Both the position numbers and the translations under genes were made by a program. 6,736 bases of DNA from Chloroflexia bacterium (GTDB lineage: Bacteria; Chloroflexota; Chloroflexia; Thermomicrobiales; UBA6265): contig JACCYK010000463.1 of the NCBI GenBank assembly GCA_013696525.1, forward strand, positions 1 to 6,736, in the 5' to 3' direction. How positions within the stretch are numbered: the first letter of the stretch is position 1; each line of letters opens with the position of its first letter. This document shows positions 1 to 6,610 of this stretch, piece by piece. The notes under the pieces are model-generated. The model saw only the letters and a program-made list of their open reading frames with translations, made no database searches and was not told the DNA's origin.

Positions 1-19
1 GGTAATTGACGAGTAGTAT

Positions 20-24
20 AGGAG
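20..24 (+). promoter_or_regulatory. Shine-Dalgarno AGGAG that fixes the pepF start
   Basis: AGGAG lies 5 nt upstream of the ATG at 30. A longer in-frame reading from a TTG at 6 exists, but it has only five bases of visible upstream sequence and would place this ribosome site inside the coding region. I therefore use the ATG at 30. The promoter lies outside the window. Confidence 0.75.
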
Positions 25-29
25 CCCCA

Positions 30-1865
30 ATGACCGCGACCATCGAGCAGCCCGACGTTCTGACCAGGGACCAGATCGCCCTCGAAGATACGTGGGACCT
101 GTCTACGATCTTTACCTCGGATGACGCTTGGACCGCTGAGGCGGCCGGAGTCGCCAGTATGCTCGCGGCGGCAACCGCGCACCGCAATCAGCTCGGCGAG
201 TCGGCCGGGCGGTTGGGCCAGGCGCTCGATGCCGTCATGCAAGTGCGGCTGGCGATGGAGCGGCTTGCCGTCTACGCCATGCTGCGCCGTGACGAGGACC
301 AGACTGACAACGCGGCGCAGGCGCGGTACGAACGGGTGGCGGCCCTCTCGATCGAGGCTGGCGAGGCGCTGGCCTTCTTCGAGCCGGAGCTCCTGGCCCT
401 CCCCGAGGACCAGCTCGATACCTTGGTGAACGATCCCGATCTCGCCCGCTATCACCACTTGTTGGCGGACCTCCAACGCAACCGGCCCCATGTCCGGTCG
501 ATCGAGGTTGAGGAGCTGCTGGCCCAAGGGGCCGACATTTCGCGGGCGACCGCCGATGCCTTCGGCGCCCTCGACAATGCCGACCTCGAGTATGGCCAGG
601 TCCGCGATGACGCGGGTAACGAGATCACCCTGACCAAGGCCCGCTACGCGGTCCTCCTTCGCTCGCGCGATCGCGCGGTTCGACGTGAGGCCAGCGACAC
701 CTTCATGAACGCCTACCTCGATCACAAGCACACGCTCGCCGCCCTGCACGGAGCGTCGGTGCGCAAAGACGTCTTCCACGCCAAGGCCCGGCGTCATCCC
801 TCGGCCCGTGAAGCGGCGCTCTTCGGCGGCAACATCCCGACCGCGGTGTACGACAACCTGATCGCCGCCGTTGCCAAGGCTCGGCCGGTCTTGCGCCGCT
901 ATCTCGATTTGCGCCGGAAGGTACTGGGCGTCGACCAGCTTGAGGCCCACGACCTCCAGGTGCCGCTGTCGACCGAGCCCGATCGCGCCTACAGCTACCG
1001 CGACGCCGTGGACATCGTCCTGAGCGGCCTGACACCCCTTGGCGACCGGTACGTCTCCGATCTCCGCGCCGGCTTCAACCAGCGCTGGGTCGATGTCTAT
1101 GAAACCAAAGGCAAGCGCTCCGGCGCCTACTCCTGGGGCGCCTATGGCTCGCCGCCGGTGATGCTGATGAACTGGAACGGCACCATCCGCGACGTCTTCA
1201 CCCTGGCCCACGAAGCGGGTCACGCCATGCACAGCTTTTACGCCGACGCGGCGCGGCCCTACCACGACGCCGGCTACCCGATCTTCCTGGCCGAGGTCGC
1301 CTCCACGGTCAACGAGGCTCTCCTCACCTGGCATCTGCTGGATGAAACCGGCGCCGACGAGACCGAGGCCCGGTTCGCGCTCTACAACCACTTCGCCGAT
1401 GACTTCTACGGCACCGTCGTCCGTCAGACCCAGTTCGCGGCCTTCGAGCAATGGACGCACGAGCAGGTCGAATCCGGCCAGCCGCTGACGCTCGATGCCC
1501 TCAACGCCAAGTATGGCGAGTTGAACGACCAATACGTCCCCGGCGTCGCCGTCGATGACAAGCTCCGCCTCAGCTGGGGTCGCATCCCCCATTTTTACCG
1601 GGCTTTCTACGTCTACCAGTACGCGACCGGGATGTCGGCCGCGCTGACCCTGGCCCGCGCCGTGGTGGACGACGGCGCTCCCGCCCAACGGCGCTATCTC
1701 GACCTGCTCGCGGCCGGCGGCAGCGACTACCCGTTGACGCTCTTGCAAAAAGCCGGCGTCGATCTGACCACGCCGGAACCCATCGAGACCGGCTTGGCCG
1801 AGTTCGAGCGGGTGGTCACCGAGATGGAAGCAATGGTCGCGGCGCGGCCCGGGGCTGCCAAGTAG
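30..1865 (+). CDS. pepF: Oligoendopeptidase F (M3B family zinc metallopeptidase)
   Basis: A 611-residue cytosolic zinc endopeptidase that cleaves short peptides rather than intact proteins; length is normal for PepF. The N-terminal half (about residues 1-190) is the helical PepF N-domain, and the rest is the M3 catalytic domain. The zinc site is complete: HEAGH at residues 394-398 (His394, His398 ligands, Glu395 catalytic) and Glu422 in EVASTVNEA as third ligand. Upstream, the family-typical run GAYSWGAYGSPPV leads into the active site. Near the C-terminus IPHFYRAFYVYQYATG (from residue 519) supplies the His/Tyr cluster that binds substrate and stabilises the transition state. No signal peptide or membrane segment is seen. 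It ends in TAG and faces the minus-strand operon tail to tail, so it is probably expressed independently. The family is clear; the physiological substrate is unknown. Confidence 0.95.
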   Translation: MTATIEQPDVLTRDQIALEDTWDLSTIFTSDDAWTAEAAGVASMLAAATAHRNQLGESAGRLGQALDAVMQVRLAMERLAVYAMLRRDEDQTDNAAQARYERVAALSIEAGEALAFFEPELLALPEDQLDTLVNDPDLARYHHLLADLQRNRPHVRSIEVEELLAQGADISRATADAFGALDNADLEYGQVRDDAGNEITLTKARYAVLLRSRDRAVRREASDTFMNAYLDHKHTLAALHGASVRKDVFHAKARRHPSAREAALFGGNIPTAVYDNLIAAVAKARPVLRRYLDLRRKVLGVDQLEAHDLQVPLSTEPDRAYSYRDAVDIVLSGLTPLGDRYVSDLRAGFNQRWVDVYETKGKRSGAYSWGAYGSPPVMLMNWNGTIRDVFTLAHEAGHAMHSFYADAARPYHDAGYPIFLAEVASTVNEALLTWHLLDETGADETEARFALYNHFADDFYGTVVRQTQFAAFEQWTHEQVESGQPLTLDALNAKYGELNDQYVPGVAVDDKLRLSWGRIPHFYRAFYVYQYATGMSAALTLARAVVDDGAPAQRRYLDLLAAGGSDYPLTLLQKAGVDLTTPEPIETGLAEFERVVTEMEAMVAARPGAAK

Positions 1866-2045
1866 TGCACAACGTCAAGCGCGGCGCGGAGGAGGGTGAG
1901 GACGTCGGCGCGGCCGCGCGACTGGACCGGTGGCTGGCGGCCCACCAGCAGCCGTCATCCGAGCTGCTCCACGATGCCGTCCGCGAACCAGCCGACGAAA
2001 TACCCGCGTTCCATCAGCCCAGCGTCCCGCTGACCGCCGCTGTGC
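1866..2045. other. Convergent intergenic spacer without a recognisable terminator
   Basis: About 180 bp between the stop codons of pepF and the reductase. It is GC-rich and has a 12-bp perfect palindrome at 1908-1919 (GCGCGGCCGCGC) without a loop or T-tract, so it is not a standard intrinsic terminator. Short open frames cross it on both strands, but none has a ribosome site or a recognisable protein. Termination may be Rho-dependent or use a structure I cannot see. Confidence 0.6.
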
Positions 2046-2840
2046 CTACTCTTCGGGCAATGGCGCCGCGTAGCCGCCGTCGACGAGCAGCGATTGGCCG
2101 GTGGTGAACGAGGACTCGGGGAGGGCGAAGAAGAGGACGGCGGCGGCGACGTCGGCGGCGGTGCCGACGCGGCCGACCGGCACGTTTTGACTGACGTGGC
2201 CCCAGAAGGGGCGCTCATGCTCTGATCCCGGGCGATCGCCGATCGGGCCGGGGATGACGCAGTTGACGGTGATCCCGTTCCGCGCCAGCTCGTGGGCCAT
2301 GTTGCGGGTCATGCCTTCGACCGCCGCCTTGGCGCTGTCGTAGACGGCGGCGTCCGCATGGCACCGGTGCGCCCCCACGGTGCTGGTGTTGATGATTCGG
2401 CCCAGAAGACCGTGCTGGAGCATGTGCCGGGCGGCGTGCTGAGCAAGGATGAACGGGGCGCGATAGTTGGTGTTGACCTGGTACTCCCAATCGGCGTCGG
2501 AAACGTCCCAGAATGGGCCGCGCCGGCTCATGCCGGCGTTGTTGACCAGGATATCGAGCCGCCCGGCCATTGCAATTGCCCGCTCGCCGAGCCGATGCGC
2601 CGCCTCCGGGCGGGAGAGGTCGGCGGTGAGACCGGAAGCGGGGATGTCTATTGTCGCCAACTCGGCGATGTCACGGTCCACATCGGCCTGCTCACGACCG
2701 GAGATGATGATCGTGGCGCCCTCGCAGCCGAGGCACTCGGCGACGGTGCGGCCGATGCCGCGGGTGCTGCCGGTGACGAGGGCGGTCTTGCCGGTCAGAC
2801 GGGGCGACCTGGTGTCGCCCGTGGGTGTGCGATCAGCCAT
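2046..2840 (-). CDS. Short-chain dehydrogenase/reductase (classical SDR), substrate unknown
   Basis: A 264-residue cytosolic oxidoreductase of the classical SDR type with a single Rossmann domain. Visible motifs are the cofactor loop TGSTRGIG (23-30), an acidic Asp74 in ADLS, NNAG (100-103), the Asn123 region, the catalytic pair Tyr167 and Lys171 (YDSAK), the IPGPI segment (196-200) and the C-terminal TGQSLLVDGGY. Arg27 in the glycine loop and Arg49 after strand 2, with no acidic residue there, suggest preference for NADP(H). At the place of the usual catalytic Ser, 13 residues before Tyr167, the residue is Thr154, preceded by Ser153. The ATG at 2840 has only a weak, distant AGGGAG about 14 nt upstream. 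The gene follows the permease gene by 63 bp on the same strand. A small 5-bp stem (2867-2881) lies in that gap. A sugar or polyol dehydrogenase role is plausible from context, but sequence alone cannot separate it from other SDRs such as 3-oxoacyl-ACP reductases. Confidence 0.9.
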   Translation of the reverse strand: MADRTPTGDTRSPRLTGKTALVTGSTRGIGRTVAECLGCEGATIIISGREQADVDRDIAELATIDIPASGLTADLSRPEAAHRLGERAIAMAGRLDILVNNAGMSRRGPFWDVSDADWEYQVNTNYRAPFILAQHAARHMLQHGLLGRIINTSTVGAHRCHADAAVYDSAKAAVEGMTRNMAHELARNGITVNCVIPGPIGDRPGSEHERPFWGHVSQNVPVGRVGTAADVAAAVLFFALPESSFTTGQSLLVDGGYAAPLPEE

Positions 2841-2903
2841 TTTGGTGCTTGCTACTCCCTCTTCGTCCGGCGATCGGCCGGTGTGATGCGCGGGCTCGGG
2901 AGA

Positions 2904-3815
2904 TCAACCCTTCAGCGCACCGGTAGTGAGACCCGATTCAAGTCGCTGTTGGAACAGGACGTAGATGATGAGGGTCGGCACCATCGTGATGGTCAGGGCC
3001 GCGAAGAGGGCGCTGTAGTCGCTCTGGTAGCCCTGTTGGATGGCGAGGAAGGCGAGCCCTTGAGACAGGACGTAGTTATCGGGACTGGGGTTGAGGACCA
3101 GCGGCAGGATGAACTGGTTCCACTGGCCGAGGATGTTGAAGATCCCAATCGCGATCAGTCCGGGCCGGGCCAGCGGCAGCATGATGTTGAAGAAGACGCG
3201 GTAGTGCGAGGCGCCATCGACGATCGCGGCCTCGGCCACCTCGGAGGGGAGGGTGCGGAAGAACCCGGTCAGGAAGAAGATCGAGAATGGCAACGAGTAG
3301 GCGGTGTAGACGAGGATTAGGCCGTGGAGGGTGCCGAGCAGGTTCAGGTTGCGGACGACGAAGAAGAGGGGGACGAGGGCGAGGAAGACCGGGAACATCA
3401 GACCGGCGATGAAGAGGTAGAAGACGAAGCGATTGCCGGGAAACTCGAACCGGGAGAGAACGTAGGCCGCCATCGAGGAGACGAGCAACGTCAAGGCGGT
3501 GGCGCCGAGGACGACGACCAGGCTATTGCGGGCGTAGCGGCCGATTTGGGCTTCGTTCCAGGCGCGGACGAAGTTGTCCCACTGCAACGTCGCCGGCAGC
3601 GTCCAGGGGCTGAAGATGATCTCCATGTCCGTCTTGAACGAGGTCATCACCATCCAGGCGAAGGGGAAGATCACCAGCAAGGCCCAGATGATGAGGACCA
3701 CCTGCGAAACGCCGGTGAAGATCCAGGTCGAGGGCTTGGTCGATTCGCCCGCGGTGTGCAGGGCCTGGGCGCCGCCGGCCTCCCGCGCGGGAACGGACAC
3801 TTGATTGACGCTCAT
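2904..3815 (-). CDS. ngcG: Carbohydrate ABC transporter permease, MalG/NgcG type
   Basis: A 303-residue inner-membrane subunit forming half of the translocation channel of a sugar importer. About 30 polar N-terminal residues precede six predicted membrane segments (about 31-56, 97-120, 129-153, 157-176, 205-222, 265-287). The cytoplasmic EAA loop, which docks the ATPase, reads EAAIVDGASHYRVFFNIMLP (185-204) with the conserved Asp190-Gly191 pair. The segment around residues 115-180 and the QWNQFILP stretch (221-228) closely recall, from memory, NgcG of the Streptomyces N-acetylglucosamine/chitobiose importer. The start has a strong ribosome site. It lies 22 bp after the partner permease gene, so the two are surely co-transcribed. 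That it is a sugar permease is near certain; the NgcG assignment and substrate are likely but need a homology search. Confidence 0.93.
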   Translation of the reverse strand: MSVNQVSVPAREAGGAQALHTAGESTKPSTWIFTGVSQVVLIIWALLVIFPFAWMVMTSFKTDMEIIFSPWTLPATLQWDNFVRAWNEAQIGRYARNSLVVVLGATALTLLVSSMAAYVLSRFEFPGNRFVFYLFIAGLMFPVFLALVPLFFVVRNLNLLGTLHGLILVYTAYSLPFSIFFLTGFFRTLPSEVAEAAIVDGASHYRVFFNIMLPLARPGLIAIGIFNILGQWNQFILPLVLNPSPDNYVLSQGLAFLAIQQGYQSDYSALFAALTITMVPTLIIYVLFQQRLESGLTTGALKG

Positions 3816-3821
3816 GGGGCA

Positions 3822-3830
3822 TCCTCTCCT
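3822..3830 (-). promoter_or_regulatory. Shine-Dalgarno of the second permease gene
   Basis: On the minus strand AGGAGAGGA ends 6 nt before the ATG at 3815. It sits in the short gap after the ngcF-like stop codon and confirms that start over in-frame alternatives. Confidence 0.7.
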
Positions 3831-3837
3831 GGCGGTC

Positions 3838-4725
3838 CTAGAACTCCAGCCGTTCGCGCTGGGTGAACCGGAGCGTAAAGACCGACAGCACGAGCGTCAG
3901 CAGCAGCAGGACGACGCCGATGGTCGAGGCGTAGCCAAACTGGCTGTTGGTGAAGGCGACTTCGTACATGTAGCGGGCAACGACATCAGAGGCGCGGTTC
4001 GGCTTTCCTTCGGTCATGACCTGGACAATGGTGAACAGGTCGAGCGTCGTGATCCCGACGTAGATAACCGCGATCCGGATGTTGTCCCACAGGAGCGGCA
4101 CCGTGATGTCCCGGAACGACCGCCAGCGGCTGGCGCCGTCGAGCGTGGCAGCTTCATAGAACGTGACCGGGATCGACTGCATGCCGGCAATGAAGAGGAC
4201 CATGTAGAAGCCGACGATCTGCCAGATGACGACGGCCGCCACCGCCCAAAGCGAGGTGGCGCCGTCTCCCAGCCAGGGGCGGGTCAGGCCGTCGAGACCG
4301 ACCGCGCGCAGGGTGCCGTTGAGCAAGCCCACGATCGGGTTGAAAATGTACTGCCAGAGGACGCCGATAATGACGACGGACATCACCTGGGGAAAGAAGA
4401 AGACGACCCGGTAGAACTGCGCCCCTTTGACACTTTGGCCGCCCTGGGTAAAGAGCGTGGCGAAGCCGAGCGCCAGGCCCAGGGTGACGATGGGGAGCAG
4501 GATCAGCAATTGAAAGTTGTGGCCCAGCGCGTTCCGAAAGTGGGGGTCATTGACGAGCCGCTGGTAGTTGCCGAGCCCAATGAAGGTCGGGTTCGCCGCG
4601 ACCCCGCTCCATTGCGTCAACGAGACATAAATCGCTTGGGCGTAGGGCCAGAGGACGAACACGGCATAGAGCAGGATCGCCGGCGCCAGGAATGGGATGA
4701 TCAGGCGGTACTTCTGGTGATGCAT
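3838..4725 (-). CDS. ngcF: Carbohydrate ABC transporter permease, MalF/NgcF type
   Basis: A 295-residue inner-membrane partner of the adjacent permease. Six membrane segments are apparent (about 8-27, 71-92, 107-127, 150-175, 208-228, 260-285). The EAA loop reads YEAATLDGASRWRSFRDITV (190-209) with Asp196-Gly197. A long periplasmic insert like that of enteric MalF is absent, which is normal for this group. I chose the ATG at 4725, because GGAGG lies 4 nt upstream and the resulting N-terminus MHHQKYRLI resembles the MRHGKYR-type start I remember for NgcF. An ATG 33 bp further upstream (4758) lacks a ribosome site. The FFFPQVMSVV and C-terminal RERLEF stretches also recall NgcF. Substrate, inferred from family, is N-acetylglucosamine or diacetylchitobiose. 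The separate 354-bp spacer before it may let it be expressed at a lower level than the binding protein. Confidence 0.92.
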   Translation of the reverse strand: MHHQKYRLIIPFLAPAILLYAVFVLWPYAQAIYVSLTQWSGVAANPTFIGLGNYQRLVNDPHFRNALGHNFQLLILLPIVTLGLALGFATLFTQGGQSVKGAQFYRVVFFFPQVMSVVIIGVLWQYIFNPIVGLLNGTLRAVGLDGLTRPWLGDGATSLWAVAAVVIWQIVGFYMVLFIAGMQSIPVTFYEAATLDGASRWRSFRDITVPLLWDNIRIAVIYVGITTLDLFTIVQVMTEGKPNRASDVVARYMYEVAFTNSQFGYASTIGVVLLLLTLVLSVFTLRFTQRERLEF

Positions 4726-4729
4726 GGCG

Positions 4730-4734
4730 CCTCC
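4730..4734 (-). promoter_or_regulatory. Shine-Dalgarno GGAGG that selects the ngcF start
   Basis: On the minus strand GGAGG precedes the ATG at 4725 by 4 nt, while the upstream in-frame ATG at 4758 has no purine-rich site. This decides the shorter reading. Confidence 0.65.
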
Positions 4735-4875
4735 GGCTGGTGGGCGGCGATTGTACATTCACGAGTCTGTTGTCCGATTCTATCGCTGAGCAGGTTGCTG
4801 CTGGTCAATTTGTAAATCGGCTACCAAGCGCGGGAATAAATGGCCCAGAGGGCGCCCCGAGCTGAATTCACGAAC

Positions 4876-4890
4876 CCGGCTGAAAGCCGG
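4876..4890. repeat. Perfect hairpin CCGGCT-GAA-AGCCGG, possible REP-like element
   Basis: A 6-bp perfect stem with a GAA loop, preceded by a GAATTC (4865-4870) and followed by CTTACTTCACC. No T-tract follows on either strand, so it is not a standard terminator. The layout resembles short dispersed hairpin repeats seen between genes in some GC-rich bacteria, but a single copy cannot prove repetition. Confidence 0.45.
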
Positions 4891-5001
4891 CTTACTTCAC
4901 CATCAGTGTTCGATGTTGCGCCGATTGGGACGCCATCCCACAACAGCGGTCCAGCGTCGCATGGTCGTTCACCGAGCACTTGCACGGTTCAGGGAATTGT
5001 T

Positions 5002-5047
5002 CACGAGCGTCGTGTCGGAGCCGTCGTCACGTTGACGACAGCTCCGA
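5002..5047 (-). promoter_or_regulatory. Tandem stem-loops downstream of the binding-protein gene
   Basis: In the minus-strand RNA, 32 nt after the ngcE-like stop, a 15-bp stem with an ACG triloop (5015-5047) is followed with no gap by a 5-bp stem with a CGC loop (5002-5014). The long stem has one non-Watson-Crick position. It is a G-U pair in the minus-strand RNA and an A-C mismatch in the plus-strand RNA, which favours a role in the operon transcript. No U-run follows, so it may protect the upstream mRNA from 3' exonucleases or cause partial termination rather than act as a classic terminator. Confidence 0.7.
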
Positions 5048-5079
5048 TATGACGCCTCCAAACAGCTTGCAGGCGGGGT

Positions 5080-6507
5080 CTAGATTTCCCGCGTGTACTT
5101 CTGAATCGAGTCATCCGCGGCGACCGCGTCGGCGACCGCTTGGATGTTGTTCATGTAGTCCTCGACCGAGAGCTGCCCGCTTAGCAACGCGCCCATCTGG
5201 TCGCGGGACTCTGTATTAAGCGTCGGGTACCATTCAAAGTATCGGGCCGCGATGGTGTTCTCGCCGGCATTGCTCAGAGCTTCCTGCGCTGAGGCGAACG
5301 GGGCGCCGAGGTCGAGCCCCTCGGCGGCATCGAGGACGACGGTGAGTGCGCTGGTGCTCTCGGAGAAGAACCGGGCGCCCTCCTTCGAGAACAGAAGCCG
5401 CAGCCATTCCTTGCCGCCCTGGACGTTGGCGCCCTGTTCGGAAACGTGGAATTCCTCACCTGCCCAGGCGCCGATTGCGCTAAAGGGCAGCACATCATCC
5501 GCTAGCGACGGTGTTGGCCTGACCACCATCGAGAATCCTTCGGGGATTAGATCGCGCATCTCGTTCTCAAGCCAGGTGCCGCACGGGATAAACGCGGCCC
5601 GGCCTTGGAGCCACTGCGCTTGGGAGTCCGTGTGCGACAACGCTTCAGTGCCTTCGAGGAAGTAGTCGTTATCGTAGAGAGAGCGGAGCGCTTCCAGCGA
5701 GACACGGACCGCGTCCTGCTTCCAGGCGTCCGGCTCGAGATTGTCGAGCGCCACAATGGCCTCGATCCCGCCGTGTTTGGCGGTCATTTCGTTCATCAGG
5801 TAACGCATGTACTGTGGATACTGACCTTGGTGGGTCCACGGGGCGACGCCAGTTTCCTTGATCTCGGCGCAGAGGGCCATCATGTCTTCCCAGGTCTCCG
5901 GGTAGGTGTAACCCTGCTCGTCGAACCAGGTCTGGTTGTACCACACGCCGTAAACCGTCAGGGCATACTTCAACACCCGTTGCACGCCATCGTAGAGCCC
6001 GGTTTCCTGTGAGCCGGAGAGGAGCGACTCGGCAAAGGTGGCGCCCTCGGTGTCGTAGGCGGGAGCGGCCATCAGATCGGCGAGATCGGCGAGCTGATTC
6101 TCGGCGACCAGGGTTGCGATGGGGAGGTTCTCGGCGCCGGAGTTGTCCATCACGTCCGGCGGATCACCGGCCACGAACCGGGGTTGGAACTGGGGGCCGA
6201 GCCGCTGGGTGCCCTGATACTCAATCTCCGCGTCCGGGTACAGTGACAAGTACATCTCGTTGACGTTGAGCGCGTACTCGTCTCCAAAGCCGCCCTTGAA
6301 AATAATCACTTCGAGCGGAGCCGCCGGGTCCACCCCGAGCGGGTTGTCGGCGTCTTGGGCGCGAGCGCGACCCGGGCTCGCGCCCAGGAGCGCCGCGATC
6401 GCGGGGGCGGAGATGCCAAGCGCGGCGCCGCGGGCGAAGATCTGGCGCCGTGAATAGCGGAACGCGGTCGCTTCGGCCACGAGTCGTGCCAGCCGTTCGT
6501 CTCTCAT
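5080..6507 (-). CDS. ngcE: Tat-exported extracellular sugar-binding protein, NgcE-like
   Basis: A 475-residue solute-binding protein of the family 1 extracellular type that captures sugar outside the membrane for the adjacent permeases. The N-terminus has a twin-arginine motif (Ser19-Arg-Arg-Gln-Ile-Phe), a hydrophobic stretch (about 27-43) and a likely cleavage after ARA (48-50). No lipobox Cys is present. The mature part reads PLGVDPAAPLEVIIFKGGFG (56-75), then PRFVAGDPPDV (109-119), YPETWEDMMALC (202-213), APWTHQGQYPQYM (222-234), IPCGTWLENE (307-316) and SALTVVLDAAEGL (386-398). These blocks closely match my memory of NgcE, the N-acetylglucosamine/diacetylchitobiose binding protein. Only two cysteines occur (213, 309) and they could form a disulfide. 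I chose the ATG at 6507 because GAGGAGG lies 5 nt upstream. In-frame ATGs at 6543 and 6687 exist, but the latter lies upstream of the candidate promoter. A binding protein is near certain; the exact sugar is inferred. Confidence 0.93.
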   Translation of the reverse strand: MRDERLARLVAEATAFRYSRRQIFARGAALGISAPAIAALLGASPGRARAQDADNPLGVDPAAPLEVIIFKGGFGDEYALNVNEMYLSLYPDAEIEYQGTQRLGPQFQPRFVAGDPPDVMDNSGAENLPIATLVAENQLADLADLMAAPAYDTEGATFAESLLSGSQETGLYDGVQRVLKYALTVYGVWYNQTWFDEQGYTYPETWEDMMALCAEIKETGVAPWTHQGQYPQYMRYLMNEMTAKHGGIEAIVALDNLEPDAWKQDAVRVSLEALRSLYDNDYFLEGTEALSHTDSQAQWLQGRAAFIPCGTWLENEMRDLIPEGFSMVVRPTPSLADDVLPFSAIGAWAGEEFHVSEQGANVQGGKEWLRLLFSKEGARFFSESTSALTVVLDAAEGLDLGAPFASAQEALSNAGENTIAARYFEWYPTLNTESRDQMGALLSGQLSVEDYMNNIQAVADAVAADDSIQKYTREI

Positions 6508-6512
6508 CAGGA

Positions 6513-6519
6513 CCTCCTC
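6513..6519 (-). promoter_or_regulatory. Shine-Dalgarno GAGGAGG of the binding-protein gene
   Basis: Minus-strand GAGGAGG stands 5 nt before the ATG at 6507, the strongest ribosome site in the window. It supports this start over the in-frame upstream ATGs and fits high expression of a binding protein. Confidence 0.8.
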
Positions 6520-6531
6520 AATCCACGTTTC

Positions 6532-6551
6532 ACGGGGCCGCATCGCCCCGT
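6532..6551 (-). promoter_or_regulatory. Leader stem-loop before the binding-protein gene
   Basis: ACGGGGC and GCCCCGT form a perfect 7-bp GC-rich stem around a 6-nt loop, 12 nt upstream of the ribosome site. No T-run follows. The loop contains the ATG at 6543, an in-frame alternative start that would be masked when folded. It could stabilise the mRNA 5' end; a regulatory role is not shown. Confidence 0.5.
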
Positions 6552-6610
6552 CACCGCGCTTCGCCGCGGCGGACAAACGCCGGCCGGGGAGCGAAGGTTT
6601 CGGCCACGCA

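Larger units (their letters stand above)
4726..5079 (-). other. Hairpin-rich spacer between binding protein and permease genes
   Basis: This 354-bp stretch holds no convincing gene. It contains several short inverted repeats: 4789-4799, 4876-4890, 4926-4940, 5002-5014 and 5015-5047. It also holds four scattered copies of a TTCACGA-like word (starting at 4758, 4867, 4968 with one inserted C, and 5000). A 70-residue plus-strand frame at 4840-5052 has no ribosome site and no recognisable protein character. The likely role is a post-transcriptional boundary between a highly expressed binding protein and less expressed permeases. Confidence 0.6.

Noticed and set aside
1908..1919. GCGCGGCCGCGC palindrome between the convergent genes as a bidirectional terminator
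   Set aside because: It has no loop and no T-tract on either side, and such palindromes are expected in GC-rich DNA.
1955..2014. A 19-codon minus-strand frame (MERGYFVGWFADGIVEQLG) just after the reductase
   Set aside because: Protein-like in look, but too short, without a good ribosome site, and I cannot match it to a family. It could be a remnant, but there is no support for that.
2292..3320. A 342-codon plus-strand open frame antisense to the reductase and second permease
   Set aside because: It spans two well-supported minus-strand genes and their gap, its translation is rich in Gly, Asp, Glu and Arg with no domain, and it follows from GC-rich third codon positions of the real genes.
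4777..4808. Possible internal promoter before the ngcF-like gene (TTGACC ... TAGAAT on the minus strand)
   Set aside because: The spacing is 20 bp, and the alternative at 18 bp gives only a poor GATAGA box. Too weak to annotate.
3805..4815. A 336-codon plus-strand open frame antisense to the first permease
   Set aside because: Highly charged, domain-free translation opposite a clear six-helix permease; typical shadow frame.
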